Shown here piece by piece: positions 1 to 9,237 of a stretch of 64,000 bases of DNA. The notes below the pieces were generated by a model. That model did no database searches. It was given only the letters and a program-made list of their open reading frames with translations, and had not been told where the DNA came from. The translations under genes were made by a program, and so were the position numbers. Location: assembly GCF_900110455.1 (NCBI RefSeq), contig NZ_FOIS01000003.1, positions 761,491 through 825,490 on the forward strand. Direction: 5' to 3'. The number at the start of each line of letters is the position of its first letter. The stretch's first letter is position 1. The DNA comes from Natrinema salifodinae (lineage in GTDB: Archaea; Halobacteriota; Halobacteria; Halobacteriales; Natrialbaceae).

Positions 1-73
1 CGTGAAAAACGCTCGTACACGCTCCGAACCGCGGACTGCGACCCGCGCCGCACGGATCAGGCCGATCCGCTCG

Positions 74-946
74 TCACCGTAGCCCGTCGGCCACCCGGCC
101 GGCGACCCGCGCGCCCGTCCGCCGGTCGATGCGGCGACGCTCGAAGATCGCTCGCGCCCGCTCGGCCGCTTCCTCGTCGACCTCGAACGTGAGGTCGGGA
201 TAGGCCACGTCGGTTAGGACCAGCGGCTCCGGCGGCGCGGGGGCGATGCCCTCGTGACCAGGCAGCGGCTCGGACCCGAGCGCGCGGTCGATCTTCTCGC
301 GGGGCGCGTCCCCGGCGCCGATCGCGCGAGCCAGCGAGACCAGGCGACGGACGAGTTCGCGCGCGAAGCCGCCCGCGCTGACGGTGACGACGAGGTAGTC
401 GCCGTCGCGGGTCGTTTCGAGCGTCGGCGAGCGCTCGGTGTTGCGGTCGTCCGGCGTCAGGTTGTGGAAGTCGTGCGTACCTGACAGCGCCCGACAGGCC
501 GCGTGGAAGCGGTCGTCGTCGACGGTCGGCGCGGCGCCGGCTCGGTTCCGATCCGACGCGTCCGACCCTGGATCGGACGAGGCCGCGGGCGGCGCGTACA
601 GGTGATACGCGTACTCCCGGCGGCTCGCGTGGTGGGTCGCGTGGAATTCGGCCGGCGCGTCTGCGGCCGACCAGGCGCGGACGTCGGCGGGGAGTTCGGC
701 GTTCAGCGCCCGCGGCGAGAGCCAGTCGGGCGCATCGAAGGCGACTGTTTGAGCGAGCGCCGAGACGCCCGCATCGGTGCGGCCGGCGGCGGCGTAGCCC
801 GCGGGCTTATCGGCGTCGGGAGCGAGAATCCTGTGGCCGCGAAGGGCGTCGAAAATGGCGTCCTCGACGGTCGGAACGTCGGGCTGGCGCTGGAAGCCGT
901 GATACTCCGTCCCGTCGTAGGCGATCCGAAACGCGCGGCGTTCCAT
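74..946 (-). CDS. truA: tRNA pseudouridine synthase A
   Basis: Isomerises uridine to pseudouridine in the tRNA anticodon arm (positions 38-40 in the family). The 290-residue protein carries the TruA signature GRTDAGVSA at residues 55-63, with Asp58 as the expected catalytic nucleophile, and an N-terminal RIAYDGTEYHGFQRQ stretch typical of the family. It is slightly longer than the bacterial enzyme (about 270 residues) because of an acidic, Ser/Asp-rich insertion near residues 120-145, common in haloarchaeal versions. It is the first complete gene in the window. The 73 bases beyond its stop contain no recognisable gene. Confidence 0.95.
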   Translation of the reverse strand: MERRAFRIAYDGTEYHGFQRQPDVPTVEDAIFDALRGHRILAPDADKPAGYAAAGRTDAGVSALAQTVAFDAPDWLSPRALNAELPADVRAWSAADAPAEFHATHHASRREYAYHLYAPPAASSDPGSDASDRNRAGAAPTVDDDRFHAACRALSGTHDFHNLTPDDRNTERSPTLETTRDGDYLVVTVSAGGFARELVRRLVSLARAIGAGDAPREKIDRALGSEPLPGHEGIAPAPPEPLVLTDVAYPDLTFEVDEEAAERARAIFERRRIDRRTGARVAGRVADGLR

Positions 947-1083
947 CGGTTCTCGAGTCGATCCAGCGGGTCGAAGGTGTTAGGGGTATCGACCGCGACT
1001 CGGATCAATCTGGATCGGGGTCGGAACCAGAGCTGAACCCGAGAACGAAACCAGGCGTCGCGCGCCGACCGGAACCGGGTCCC

Positions 1084-1608
1084 TCAGAACTCGTCGCCGG
1101 TATCGAACCGATCGGGGTCGGACTCGTCGAAATCGAACTCGTCGGTCCCGGGCCCGACGCGGTCGGCGTCGCCGTCGATGTCGAACTCGTCGGTCTCGAG
1201 TTCCGACCCGTCGACGCTGACGGCGCCGTCCTCGATCTCGATCGTGACACCCTCGTCGGGATCGCGTCCGGCGAGCAGCCTGGTCGTCGTCGACTCGAGT
1301 TCCTCGTTGACCGACCAGACGAATCGCAGTACTGACTCGAGTTCGGTGCCGACCTCGCGGACGCCGCGCTGAGGCGAGAGCTCGCCAAGGCTCTTGGCGC
1401 CCTCCGGATGGAGGTACTGGATCGGGTGCTCGTTCGGGACTTCCTGCAGGTCGACATCGAACGACCAGAGGTACGGCAGCAGTTGGATGGCGTACCCCTG
1501 GGGTTTCGGTGCGCGCCGGCCGGCGGCGGTCAGGGCGACGTTGATCGCCGTTGACTCCGCGTCGGTGTCGAAGTAGACGCCGGGAACGCCCGGAATCGAG
1601 AGTCGCAT
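1084..1608 (-). CDS. Conserved haloarchaeal hypothetical protein
   Basis: A 174-residue acidic protein I cannot assign to a function. The first 120 residues look like a folded domain (VYFDTDAESTAINVALTAAG, then a Pro/Gly-rich linker and a helical part). The last 50 are an Asp/Glu-rich tail that is probably disordered. Codon use is typical of the surrounding core genes, and the frame is longer and better conserved in character than the overlapping frames on the other strand. A TATA-like CTATAAAA on the minus strand lies near 1664-1673, about 60 bases upstream of the ATG, so this mRNA may have a short leader. It follows truA on the same strand with a gap of 137 bases and may be a neighbour by conservation only. 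Confidence 0.75.
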   Translation of the reverse strand: MRLSIPGVPGVYFDTDAESTAINVALTAAGRRAPKPQGYAIQLLPYLWSFDVDLQEVPNEHPIQYLHPEGAKSLGELSPQRGVREVGTELESVLRFVWSVNEELESTTTRLLAGRDPDEGVTIEIEDGAVSVDGSELETDEFDIDGDADRVGPGTDEFDFDESDPDRFDTGDEF

Positions 1609-1727
1609 ATTCGAGCGAGGGGGTCAGGGACGGGTGAGTCTACACCCGGCAGTGCCAACCCGGTTTTATAGGGCACTAGCCGCGGTTGCGCCGGGTGACC
1701 CGTCTCCCGCAGCCGGCCCCACCGCCG

Positions 1728-2471
1728 TCAGTTGAAGGTGTCGGCGAACTTGTCCCGCCGGTTGATGTCGAGTTCGCTCACGCTCGAATGGTCCTGACTC
1801 GCGGCGAAGCGGATCGCCGCGGCGACCTCCGAGGGGGCGCTGGCCTCGTCCTCGTCGTAGCGCTTGGCGAAGGTCTCGCCGTCCGGCGTCTCGAACTCGG
1901 TGCGGACCTCGGCCGGATTGACGATCGTGACGCCGACGCCGCCGTCGCCGATCTGGGCCGCCAGGCTCTTGGCGAACCCGCGAACCCACCACTTCGAGGC
2001 GGCGTAAACCGGATTGGCCGGTCGCGGGTGTCGACCGGCGAAACTAGCGACGAAGATCAGGTGGCCGTTGCGCTCTCGGACGTGGGGAATCGCTGCCTGG
2101 GAGGCGTAGAAGACGCCGTCGACGTTGGTCTCCTGCATCGTCTCGTACGCCTCGGTCGACAGCGATTCGACCTCGCCGCCGCGGGCCAGGCCCGCGTTGT
2201 TCACCAGCACGTCGATGCCGCCGAACTCGTCGACGGCGGCCTCGATGAGCGCGTCGACGTCGTCCTCCTCGCGGACGTTCGTCGGGACAACCAGCGTCTC
2301 GACTTCGTGGGTCGTCTCGATCTCGTCCGCAAGCTCTGTCAGTCGGTCCTCGCTGCGGGCCGCGAGGACGACGTTCGCGCCGGCGGCCGCGAGTTCGCGG
2401 CAGGTCGCTGCGCCGATGCCGGAACTCGCACCGGTTACGATCGCCGTCTGCTGATCGAGTGCGTCGGACAT
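1728..2471 (-). CDS. SDR-family NAD(P)-dependent oxidoreductase
   Basis: A classical short-chain dehydrogenase/reductase of 247 residues, the normal family length. The Rossmann cofactor motif TGASSGIG is at residues 13-20 and the structural NNAG at 91-94. The catalytic set is Ser143, Tyr156 and Lys160 (YAASK). The substrate cannot be deduced; the call is limited to oxidoreduction of an alcohol/ketone pair with NAD(P)(H). The basic residue in AARSEDR after strand 2 may favour NADP but this is inference. A TTTTTAG element on the minus strand near 2498-2504 sits about 28 bases before the ATG, which fits a leaderless transcript and supports this start. Confidence 0.92.
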   Translation of the reverse strand: MSDALDQQTAIVTGASSGIGAATCRELAAAGANVVLAARSEDRLTELADEIETTHEVETLVVPTNVREEDDVDALIEAAVDEFGGIDVLVNNAGLARGGEVESLSTEAYETMQETNVDGVFYASQAAIPHVRERNGHLIFVASFAGRHPRPANPVYAASKWWVRGFAKSLAAQIGDGGVGVTIVNPAEVRTEFETPDGETFAKRYDEDEASAPSEVAAAIRFAASQDHSSVSELDINRRDKFADTFN

Positions 2472-2585
2472 CGTCCGAAGGGTAGGCGAGCCGCGACCCT
2501 AAAAACGGGGGTCGCGGCGGTATCGACGGCGATCGCCGGCGGCCGGCGTGGTCGTCGCGCGGGAGACGGGAAAACGGGGTCGCGG

Positions 2586-4118
2586 TCAGTAGTCCTCGAG
2601 GTCGTACAGGTCGCCGTACTTCGACGTGACGTACTCGAGGAAGTGATCGGCGGTCAGCCCCTCGCCGGTGGCGCGCTCGATCAGGTCGGGCGTGACGTAG
2701 CGCTTGCCGTGCCGATGCACGTTCTCGCGGAGCCAACCGTTGAGTTCGTCGAACTCGCCCTCGCGGATCTGCGCGTCGAATTCCCCGAGGTCGTCCGCCG
2801 CGGCGGCGTACAGCTGGGCCGCGAGCACCGAGCCCAGCGAGTAGGTCGGGAAGTAGCCGAAGTCACCGTGGGACCAGTGGATGTCCTGGAGACAGCCTTC
2901 CGCGTCCGTCTCGGGGCGCACGCCGAGGTACGCCTCGTACTTGTCGTTCCAGACCTCGGGCACCTCGGAGACCTCGAGCTCGCCGTTGATCAGGGCGCGC
3001 TCGATCTCGAAGCGGATCACGATGTGGAGGTGGTAGGTGAGCTCGTCCGCCTCGACCCGAATGAGGTTGTCGTCGTAGACCTGGTTGGCCGCCTCGTAGG
3101 CCGCCTCGGGAGAGACGTCTGCGAGTTCGGGGAACCGCTCGCGGGCGATCGGCAGGAAATGCTCCCAGAAGGGCCGCGAACGGCCGACGTGGTTCTCCCA
3201 GAGCCGGGACTGGGACTCGTGGACCGAGAGGTCCCGCGCCTCGCCCAGCGGCGTGCCGTAGCCGTCGTCGGGCAGCCCGAGCGTGTAGTTGGCGTGGCCG
3301 AACTCGTGGATCGTCGAGGTGATCGAGCCCAGCAGGTCGTCCTCCTCGAATCTGGTCGTCACGCGGGCGTCGAACTGCGTCCCCGAGGAGAACGGATGGG
3401 GAGCCGTATCCAGGCGGCCACGATCCCAGTCGTAACCCAGCGAGTCGAGGACGTCGCGGGCCAGCGCCTCCTGATCGTCGTCCTCGAACTCGCCCGCGAA
3501 GGCGTCCGTCTCGAGGTCGGCGTCGCTCTCCTGGATCGCGTCGATCAGCGGGACGAGTTCCTCGCGGAGCCGCTCGAGAACTCGCTCCGCGGTCTCGAGA
3601 TCGATGTAGGGCTCGTACTCCGAGAAGAGCACGGCGTAGGGCTCGGCGTCGGGATCGATCTGTTCGGCGTACTCCCGTCGGAGTTCGACCAGCTTCTCGA
3701 GCGTCGGCGCGAAGCGCTCGAAGTCGTCCTCCTCCTTGGCCCGCTTCCACTTCGGATGGGCGTTCGACGCCGTCGCGGAGATTTCCTCGACGAGTTCCTG
3801 CGGGACGCTCGTCTCGCGGTCGTACTGCCGGCGGAGCTCCCGGACGACCGCGGCCTGGTCGTCCGCTAACTCGCCTTCTTCGAGTTCGTCGAGGAGGTCG
3901 CCCGTCTCGTCGGCTGTCAGAAGCTCGTGACTGATCGATGACAGCGTCGAGAGCTGCTGTGCGCGGGCGGGCGTCCCTTCGTCGGGCATTACGACTTCCT
4001 GGTCCCACTGGAGGATGCCGGCGGCGTTGCCGACGTTCGAGATCCGTTCGACTCGCCGTTCGAGCCGGTCGTACGTGTCGGCCTCGTCGGCGTCGCTCCG
4101 GGCCTGATCGGTCGCCAT
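2586..4118 (-). CDS. M32 family metallocarboxypeptidase
   Basis: Zinc (or cobalt) carboxypeptidase of the M32/Taq family that removes C-terminal residues from peptides in the cytoplasm. The protein is 510 residues when started at the ATG at 4118; the frame is open further upstream to 4472, but that extension is arginine-rich, unlike the family, and was rejected. The active-site HEFGH is at residues 271-275 with His271, Glu272 and His275. The third metal ligand is expected at Glu301 in HESQSR (300-305). Other family segments such as GILQWDQEVVMP (34-45) are present. It sits alone between the SDR gene and a divergent membrane protein and is probably monocistronic. Confidence 0.93.
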   Translation of the reverse strand: MATDQARSDADEADTYDRLERRVERISNVGNAAGILQWDQEVVMPDEGTPARAQQLSTLSSISHELLTADETGDLLDELEEGELADDQAAVVRELRRQYDRETSVPQELVEEISATASNAHPKWKRAKEEDDFERFAPTLEKLVELRREYAEQIDPDAEPYAVLFSEYEPYIDLETAERVLERLREELVPLIDAIQESDADLETDAFAGEFEDDDQEALARDVLDSLGYDWDRGRLDTAPHPFSSGTQFDARVTTRFEEDDLLGSITSTIHEFGHANYTLGLPDDGYGTPLGEARDLSVHESQSRLWENHVGRSRPFWEHFLPIARERFPELADVSPEAAYEAANQVYDDNLIRVEADELTYHLHIVIRFEIERALINGELEVSEVPEVWNDKYEAYLGVRPETDAEGCLQDIHWSHGDFGYFPTYSLGSVLAAQLYAAAADDLGEFDAQIREGEFDELNGWLRENVHRHGKRYVTPDLIERATGEGLTADHFLEYVTSKYGDLYDLEDY

Positions 4119-4440
4119 GGCCGACCGTTCGCTCGGAAGCGGTATCAACGTCCGGGTTCCGGGCATTTCGAACGCGGCCGGGCCCCGGTTGCGCAGATGT
4201 GTGGGCGTACGGCTGCGTCGCTCGCGACCGGTCGAACGGCGCCGCGATCCCGATGGTAATGCCGTATCGCGGAGCCGATCCCGATAGCGATCGCTGTATC
4301 TGTCGAGTTCGGAGACGATCCATCCGCCGGCTCGGTCCCGGCGTCCGCGTCCGTACCAGGCGATACCGAAACGCCGTCCTCGCCGTGTAGAACTTGCAAG
4401 CAACGGGCTGTTCGGCCAAGCTGACGAATAGACAACTACA

Positions 4441-4809
4441 ATGGCCGTTGCATCACCAATCGCGTCAGCCATCGTGTTCGTCGTGAGCCTACTGATCGGT
4501 GCGCTCGGTATCTACATCGGCGCACGCGTCATCGTCGGCCGAGCGGACTACGACCACGCCATCGTCACCGCGTTGATCGGGGCGATCGTCTGGGCAATCG
4601 TCGGTTTCGTCGTCGGCTGGATCCCGCTCGTAGGGCCGTTACTAGCCCTGCTCGCCTACATCGCGGTGATCAATTTCCGGTACCCCGGCGACTGGACCGC
4701 CGCGGCGATGATCGGCCTGGTCGCCTGGGTCACCGTCCTGATCGTGCTGTACGCCATAGCCGCGCTCGGAATTACGAGCTTCGGTGCGGTCGGCGTGCCG
4801 GGCGTCTGA
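4441..4809 (+). CDS. Small four-helix membrane protein
   Basis: A 122-residue hydrophobic protein with about four predicted transmembrane helices (near residues 8-28, 38-58, 62-76 and 88-112) and very few charged residues. A GWIPLVGPLLALLAYIAVI segment in the middle is typical of haloarchaeal small membrane proteins of unknown function. No catalytic motif is visible. It is divergent from the M32 peptidase gene, with 322 bases between the two start codons, and convergent with the M20 peptidase. I do not recognise a defined family and assign no function. Confidence 0.8.
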   Translation: MAVASPIASAIVFVVSLLIGALGIYIGARVIVGRADYDHAIVTALIGAIVWAIVGFVVGWIPLVGPLLALLAYIAVINFRYPGDWTAAAMIGLVAWVTVLIVLYAIAALGITSFGAVGVPGV

Positions 4810-4861
4810 CGCACTGGAATCAACCGACGAACCGGTCGAGATCGAGCACACCGCGGCGGCG

Positions 4862-5983
4862 TTACCGCGCCGTCGGCCATTCTTCCGCGACCCGCCGGTA
4901 GGTCTCGCGACACCGCTCGAGAACGGCGATCGAGACGCTCTCGTCGTCGGTGTGGGCCTCGCCCGGCTCGGAGGGGCCGTAGATCACGCACTCCGTCCCG
5001 GCCTCGGCGAGCCAGCCCGCGTCGGTTGCGTGGGGTTTCGTCACCAGTTCGGGCTCGCCGTCCTGCGCGCCGTCGGCGGCCGCCAACACGGCTTCGGCGA
5101 ACGCTCGGTCGTCACAACGCATCGGCGGCAGATCCTGATCGACACGCCACTCGACGTCCTCGAGTTCCTCGACGCGCCCGAGCGGCGCCCGCTCGCCCGG
5201 AACCGTCCGCTCGTCGACGGTGAACTCGCACCGGGCGGGAACGACGTTCATCGCCGAGCCGCCCTCGATCTCCGTGACGGTGAGCCGGCCGTCGAGTCGC
5301 TCACCGGCCACCTTGACCGACGGCGGCTCGAGGTCGCGAACCAGGTCAACGGCCGCGGTGGCGCGGTAGATGGCGTTCTCCCCGGCGTCGGCCTCGCTGG
5401 CGTGGGCCGCCTGGCCGCGGGCGGTGATCGTGCTCCCCCGACGACCCTTGTGCGCGACGGCGACGTCGGTGACGTCCGGCCCCGAGTAGTTGGTCGATCC
5501 CTCGCCGACGACGGCGTAGTCGGGCGCGAATCCCGATTCGATCGCGTGTCGCGCGCCGACGCCGCCGACCTCCTCGCCCACGAAGCTCGCGAAGACGAGT
5601 TCTCCCGCAGGGGTCGCGTCGCGGAACGCGAGCATGGCGGCCGCCAGCGCCCCTTTCATGTCCGCCGCGCCGCGCCCGTAGAGGCGGCCGTCGCGTTCCG
5701 CGACGACGTACTCGGTCGCGCCGTCGCCGGTCCTGGCCGCGTCATCGCCCGCGTTGACGACCTGTGACTCGGCCGGCTCGACGACATCGTGGTGGCCTAC
5801 GAGCGCGAGCGTCTCTGCGTCCGCTCCCGTTCCCTTGCGAGCGATCACGTTCCCTGCCTCGTCCCGGCGTACCTCGGCGTCGGTCTCACGGCGAAGCCAG
5901 GCCTCGACGAAATCGCCGGCGGCGGTCTCGTCCTCGTGGCTCGGGATCGAGACCAGGTCGCGCGTCAGTTCGACGACGGACAT
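4862..5983 (-). CDS. M20 family metallopeptidase / deacylase
   Basis: A 373-residue dinuclear zinc amidohydrolase of the M20 family (ArgE/DapE/CPG2 group). Metal-binding motifs are seen in order: GHHD at 63-66 (His64, Asp66), GRGAADMKG with Asp108, GEE with Glu137 and Glu138, then VVGEGS (158-163) and a C-terminal AHTDDES with the last histidine. The exact substrate is unknown; many haloarchaeal members act in amino-acid deacetylation or on [LysW]-linked intermediates, but no lysine or arginine biosynthesis genes are adjacent, so no specific name is given. The frame is open upstream to 6874, but the ATG at 5983 begins the family homology and the extension overlaps the PINA gene. Confidence 0.9.
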   Translation of the reverse strand: MSVVELTRDLVSIPSHEDETAAGDFVEAWLRRETDAEVRRDEAGNVIARKGTGADAETLALVGHHDVVEPAESQVVNAGDDAARTGDGATEYVVAERDGRLYGRGAADMKGALAAAMLAFRDATPAGELVFASFVGEEVGGVGARHAIESGFAPDYAVVGEGSTNYSGPDVTDVAVAHKGRRGSTITARGQAAHASEADAGENAIYRATAAVDLVRDLEPPSVKVAGERLDGRLTVTEIEGGSAMNVVPARCEFTVDERTVPGERAPLGRVEELEDVEWRVDQDLPPMRCDDRAFAEAVLAAADGAQDGEPELVTKPHATDAGWLAEAGTECVIYGPSEPGEAHTDDESVSIAVLERCRETYRRVAEEWPTAR

Positions 5984-6130
5984 GGCGGCGACTTCGAGCG
6001 GCAGGGTGTTGATCCCACCGGTGTGGGTCGTCGCCGAGGGCGGGACCCGCGGCGTCGAGCGCGAACCGCGAGCCCGCGACGGCTGCCATTGCGAGGACAT
6101 CCTTAATGGCGCGGGGACCCAAGCCCCGGT

Positions 6131-8011
6131 ATGAACGTCGTGCCGGATACGAGCGTGGTCATCGACGGCCGCGTCTCGGCGACAGTCGACGACGGGCAGT
6201 TCGAGGGAGCGACGATTTCGGTGCCGGAAGCCGTCGTCGCGGAACTCGAAGCGCAGGCCAACGACGGGATCGACACCGGCTGGGACGGACTGGAGGAACT
6301 CCAGCGTCTCGCCGACCTCGCCGACGAGGGCGTCATCGAACTCGAGTACGTCGGCGAGCGGCCCAACGCCATCGAGCGGGGCCACGCCTCCGAGGGCGAA
6401 ATCGACGCCCTGATCCGCGACCTCGCGGAGGACCTCGGGGCCACGTTCCTCACGAGCGACGTCGTCCAGGCGGAGGTCGCCCGGGCGAAGGGCCTCGACG
6501 TCGAGCACGTCTCCCCCGAGACGCGCGAGGTGGGGACACTCACCGTCGAGAACTACTTCGACGAGAGCACGATGAGCGTCCACCTCAAGACGGACGCGGT
6601 CCCGAAGGCCAAGCGCGGCGACCTCGGCGAGATGCGCTACGAGGCGATCGCCGACGAACCCCTCGACGAGGCGACGATGGACGAGTACGCCCGCGAGATC
6701 GTCGACGCCGCCAAGGAGGCGTCGGGCGGCTTCATCGAACTCTCCGAGCCCGGGATGAAGATCGTCCAGTTCCGAGACTACCGGATCGCGATCGGTCGCC
6801 CGCCCTTTTCCGACGGCATCGAGATCACCGCCGTCCGGCCGATCGCCCAGACCGACATCGAAGACTACGAGCACGCCGACGAACTCAAGGAACGACTACT
6901 CGAGCGCCAGCGCGGCGTCCTCATCTCGGGCGCGCCCGGGGCCGGGAAGTCGACGTTCGCCCAGGCGGTCGCCCGCTACATCTCCGATCACGACTACTCG
7001 GTCAAGACCATGGAGAAGCCCCGCGACCTTCAGGTCGGCCCGGACATCACCCAGTACACGGAACTGGCAGGCGAGATGGCCAACACCGCCGACGCCCTGC
7101 TGATGGTCCGGCCGGACTACACCATCTACGACGAGGTCCGCAAGACCGACGACTTCGAGGTCTTCGCGGACATGCGCCTGGCCGGCGTCGGCATGATCGG
7201 CGTCGTCCACGCGACCCGCCCGATCGACGCGCTCCAGCGCCTGGTCGGCCGGGTCGAACTCGGGATGATTCCGCAGGTCGTCGACACCGTCGTCTACATC
7301 GAGGCCGGGGAGGTCGAGACCGTCTACGACGTCAAAACCGAGGTCAAGGTCCCCGCGGGACTCACCGAGGAGGACCTGGCCCGTCCGGTCATCCAGGTCA
7401 CGAACTTCCGGACCGACGAACCCGAGTACGAGATCTACACGTTCAACCGCCAGGTCGTCACCGTTCCGCTCAAAGACGAGGAGGGCGGCCCGGCCAACGA
7501 GTCCGGCGTCGACCGCATCGCCAAACAGGAGATCGAGCGCGAGATCCGCTCGGTCGCCCGCGGCTACGTCGACGTCCAACTCAAGAGCCAGGACAAGGCG
7601 GTCGCCTACGTCGAGGAGGACGACATCTCGAGCGTCATCGGCAAGGGCGGCGGTCGCATCACCGACATCGAGAACCGCCTGGGGATCGACATCGACGTCC
7701 GCACCCACGACGAGAATCCCAACTACGGCGCGGGCGGCGCCGGTCCCGGCGGCACCAGCGCGAACGGCGGCGGCGGTACCGGCGGCCAGGCCGGCCAGAT
7801 CGTCCAGCCCGAAATCACCTCCCGGCACATCGTCATCCCGGTAGACGGGAACCACGGCGAGACCGTCGAGGTGCAGGCCGCCGGCGACTACCTCTTTACG
7901 GCGACGGTGAGCCGCGGCGGCGAGATTCAGGTTTCGCGCGGGAGCGCGATCGCGGAGGAACTCGAGCGGGCGATCGATCGGACGGATCCGATCACGATCG
8001 TGCCGTCGTAG
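6131..8011 (+). CDS. PINc/VapC-type ATPase with KH domain (PINA)
   Basis: A 626-residue archaeal protein joining an N-terminal PIN domain, a central PilT/VirB11-like ATPase and a C-terminal KH RNA/DNA-binding motif. PIN acidic residues are Asp6, Asp92 and Asp110. The Walker A is GAPGAGKST (267-275), the Walker B-like acidic pair is Asp334-Glu335, and the KH signature VIGKGGGRI is at 502-510, followed by a Gly-rich linker. The Sulfolobus homologue PINA is known as a Holliday-junction branch-migration ATPase; whether the PIN site cleaves nucleic acid here is open. A CCTTAATGG box near 6101 lies 28 bases before the ATG, suggesting leaderless transcription. It is divergent from the M20 gene. Confidence 0.93.
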   Translation: MNVVPDTSVVIDGRVSATVDDGQFEGATISVPEAVVAELEAQANDGIDTGWDGLEELQRLADLADEGVIELEYVGERPNAIERGHASEGEIDALIRDLAEDLGATFLTSDVVQAEVARAKGLDVEHVSPETREVGTLTVENYFDESTMSVHLKTDAVPKAKRGDLGEMRYEAIADEPLDEATMDEYAREIVDAAKEASGGFIELSEPGMKIVQFRDYRIAIGRPPFSDGIEITAVRPIAQTDIEDYEHADELKERLLERQRGVLISGAPGAGKSTFAQAVARYISDHDYSVKTMEKPRDLQVGPDITQYTELAGEMANTADALLMVRPDYTIYDEVRKTDDFEVFADMRLAGVGMIGVVHATRPIDALQRLVGRVELGMIPQVVDTVVYIEAGEVETVYDVKTEVKVPAGLTEEDLARPVIQVTNFRTDEPEYEIYTFNRQVVTVPLKDEEGGPANESGVDRIAKQEIEREIRSVARGYVDVQLKSQDKAVAYVEEDDISSVIGKGGGRITDIENRLGIDIDVRTHDENPNYGAGGAGPGGTSANGGGGTGGQAGQIVQPEITSRHIVIPVDGNHGETVEVQAAGDYLFTATVSRGGEIQVSRGSAIAEELERAIDRTDPITIVPS

Positions 8012-8093
8012 GGCGCCGAACCGGAACGAACGGGCGGGAAGAACTTTTTTCGAGGGGCATAATTGGACGAACAGTCAGTAATTATTCAACAGA

Positions 8094-8150
8094 CCTCCTG
8101 TGCGGATTCGAACCACGGCCACGTCTACTAGTTGTTTAAGGACTAGCTTG
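8094..8150 (-). other. tRNA-3'-end-like fragment (possible decayed attachment remnant)
   Basis: Read on the minus strand this stretch contains a T-arm-like GTGGTTCGAATCCGC (8103-8117) and, upstream of it, an anticodon-loop-like CTTAAAC flanked by partly complementary TAGT/ACTA. That pattern recalls the 3' half of a tRNA-Leu(UAA). The first T-stem pair and the closing anticodon pair are mismatched, no matching 5' half or acceptor strand is visible, and the discriminator base is not A. It cannot be a functional tRNA. It may be chance or a worn integration scar. Confidence 0.25.
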
Positions 8151-8203
8151 ATATGCGAGACAATCGTCCGGTCAAACCAGCCAACACGAAGTGATCCGAA
8201 CAT

Positions 8204-9121
8204 ATGGGCGCAGATAGCAAAACGTTCGTCTACGAGAGCATCGAACATACGAACGGGCCGTTTTTCACTGACCAGCACTCGCTCGCGGCGGTCCGCGAGC
8301 GGATCGTCGCCGACGTTCGGGCGACCGTCGCCGACGCGGACGCGGACGGCGTCGTCGTCGCGATGAGCGGCGGCATCGACTCGACGCTGACGGCAGCTTT
8401 GGCGGTCGAGGCTGTCGGCGCCGACAGCGTGCTCGGGCTCGGCCTCCCCTCTCACAAGACCGACCAGGCGGACGTCAGTGACGCCCGCACGATCGCGGCG
8501 GGACTGGGAATCGACTTCGAGGAGATCCAATTACGACCGATCCTCGACGCCTTCGAGGACACCGTCGCAACCGCGCTCGAACCGGAACCGGACGCCGACG
8601 AGCGGCCGATCGAGCGGAACCGTGAGATCGGAAACGTCACCGCGCGGCTCCGAATGGTTGCGGCCTACTACGCGGCCAACCGCCAGGCGCGGGTCGTGCT
8701 CGGCACCGCGAACCGGTCGGAGCTGTTGCTCGGCTACATCACCAAACACGGGGATGGCGCGGCCGACGCCTATCCGATCGGGGACCTCTACAAGACGGAG
8801 GTCCGGGCGCTCGCGAAGCAGATGGGGCTGCCCCGCCGGATCGTCAGCAAGGAACCGACGGCGGGCTTCTGGGCCACCCAGACTGATGCCGACGAGCTCG
8901 GCGCGCGGTACGACGTCATCGACCCGCTGCTGTCCCGACTCGTCGACGAGGACCGGTCGATCGACGACGCCGTCGCCGAGTTGCGACTCGATCGCGAGAC
9001 GGCCGTCGAGATCGCGTCGCTGCACGCCGATACCGCGCACAAACGTGCGCTCCCGCCGACGCCGGGGATCGGCGGGCGCGACGGTGGAACCGCCGTCGAC
9101 GGCGCCGATTCGCTCGATTGA
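8204..9121 (+). CDS. nadE: NAD+ synthetase
   Basis: Converts nicotinate adenine dinucleotide to NAD+ with ATP and an amide donor. The 305-residue protein has the N-type ATP pyrophosphatase P-loop SGGIDS at residues 55-60 and later family blocks: LGTANRSELLLGY, TKHGDGAADAYPIGDLYKT and the AKQMGLPRRI/KEPTAGFW region that closes on deamido-NAD. No N-terminal glutaminase domain is present, so it is the short, ammonia-dependent type or depends on a separate glutaminase. The ATG at 8204 precedes the conserved N-terminus. The upstream 190 bases hold a TTTAAG element near 8134 and the tRNA-like fragment described separately. Confidence 0.95.
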   Translation: MGADSKTFVYESIEHTNGPFFTDQHSLAAVRERIVADVRATVADADADGVVVAMSGGIDSTLTAALAVEAVGADSVLGLGLPSHKTDQADVSDARTIAAGLGIDFEEIQLRPILDAFEDTVATALEPEPDADERPIERNREIGNVTARLRMVAAYYAANRQARVVLGTANRSELLLGYITKHGDGAADAYPIGDLYKTEVRALAKQMGLPRRIVSKEPTAGFWATQTDADELGARYDVIDPLLSRLVDEDRSIDDAVAELRLDRETAVEIASLHADTAHKRALPPTPGIGGRDGGTAVDGADSLD

Positions 9122-9237
9122 TCGGCGGCCGTAGCGGCCCCGTCAGTGCAGCGGCGACCGATCCGGAGTCGGTCTCGGCGTCGCCTGGCCGTGGCCGCGG
9201 TGGCGACGGTACTACACGTGTCCGCCCCGACTCGGCG

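Noticed and set aside
1686-3869. Very long plus-strand open frame (727 codons) opposite the SDR and M32 genes
   Set aside because: It is antisense to two well-recognised genes; its translation is Arg/Val/Asp/Leu-rich without any domain, as expected for mirrored frames in GC-rich DNA.
6106-8139. 677-codon frame overlapping PINA in another frame
   Set aside because: Arg/Gly/Pro-rich shadow of the PINA gene with no recognisable domain.
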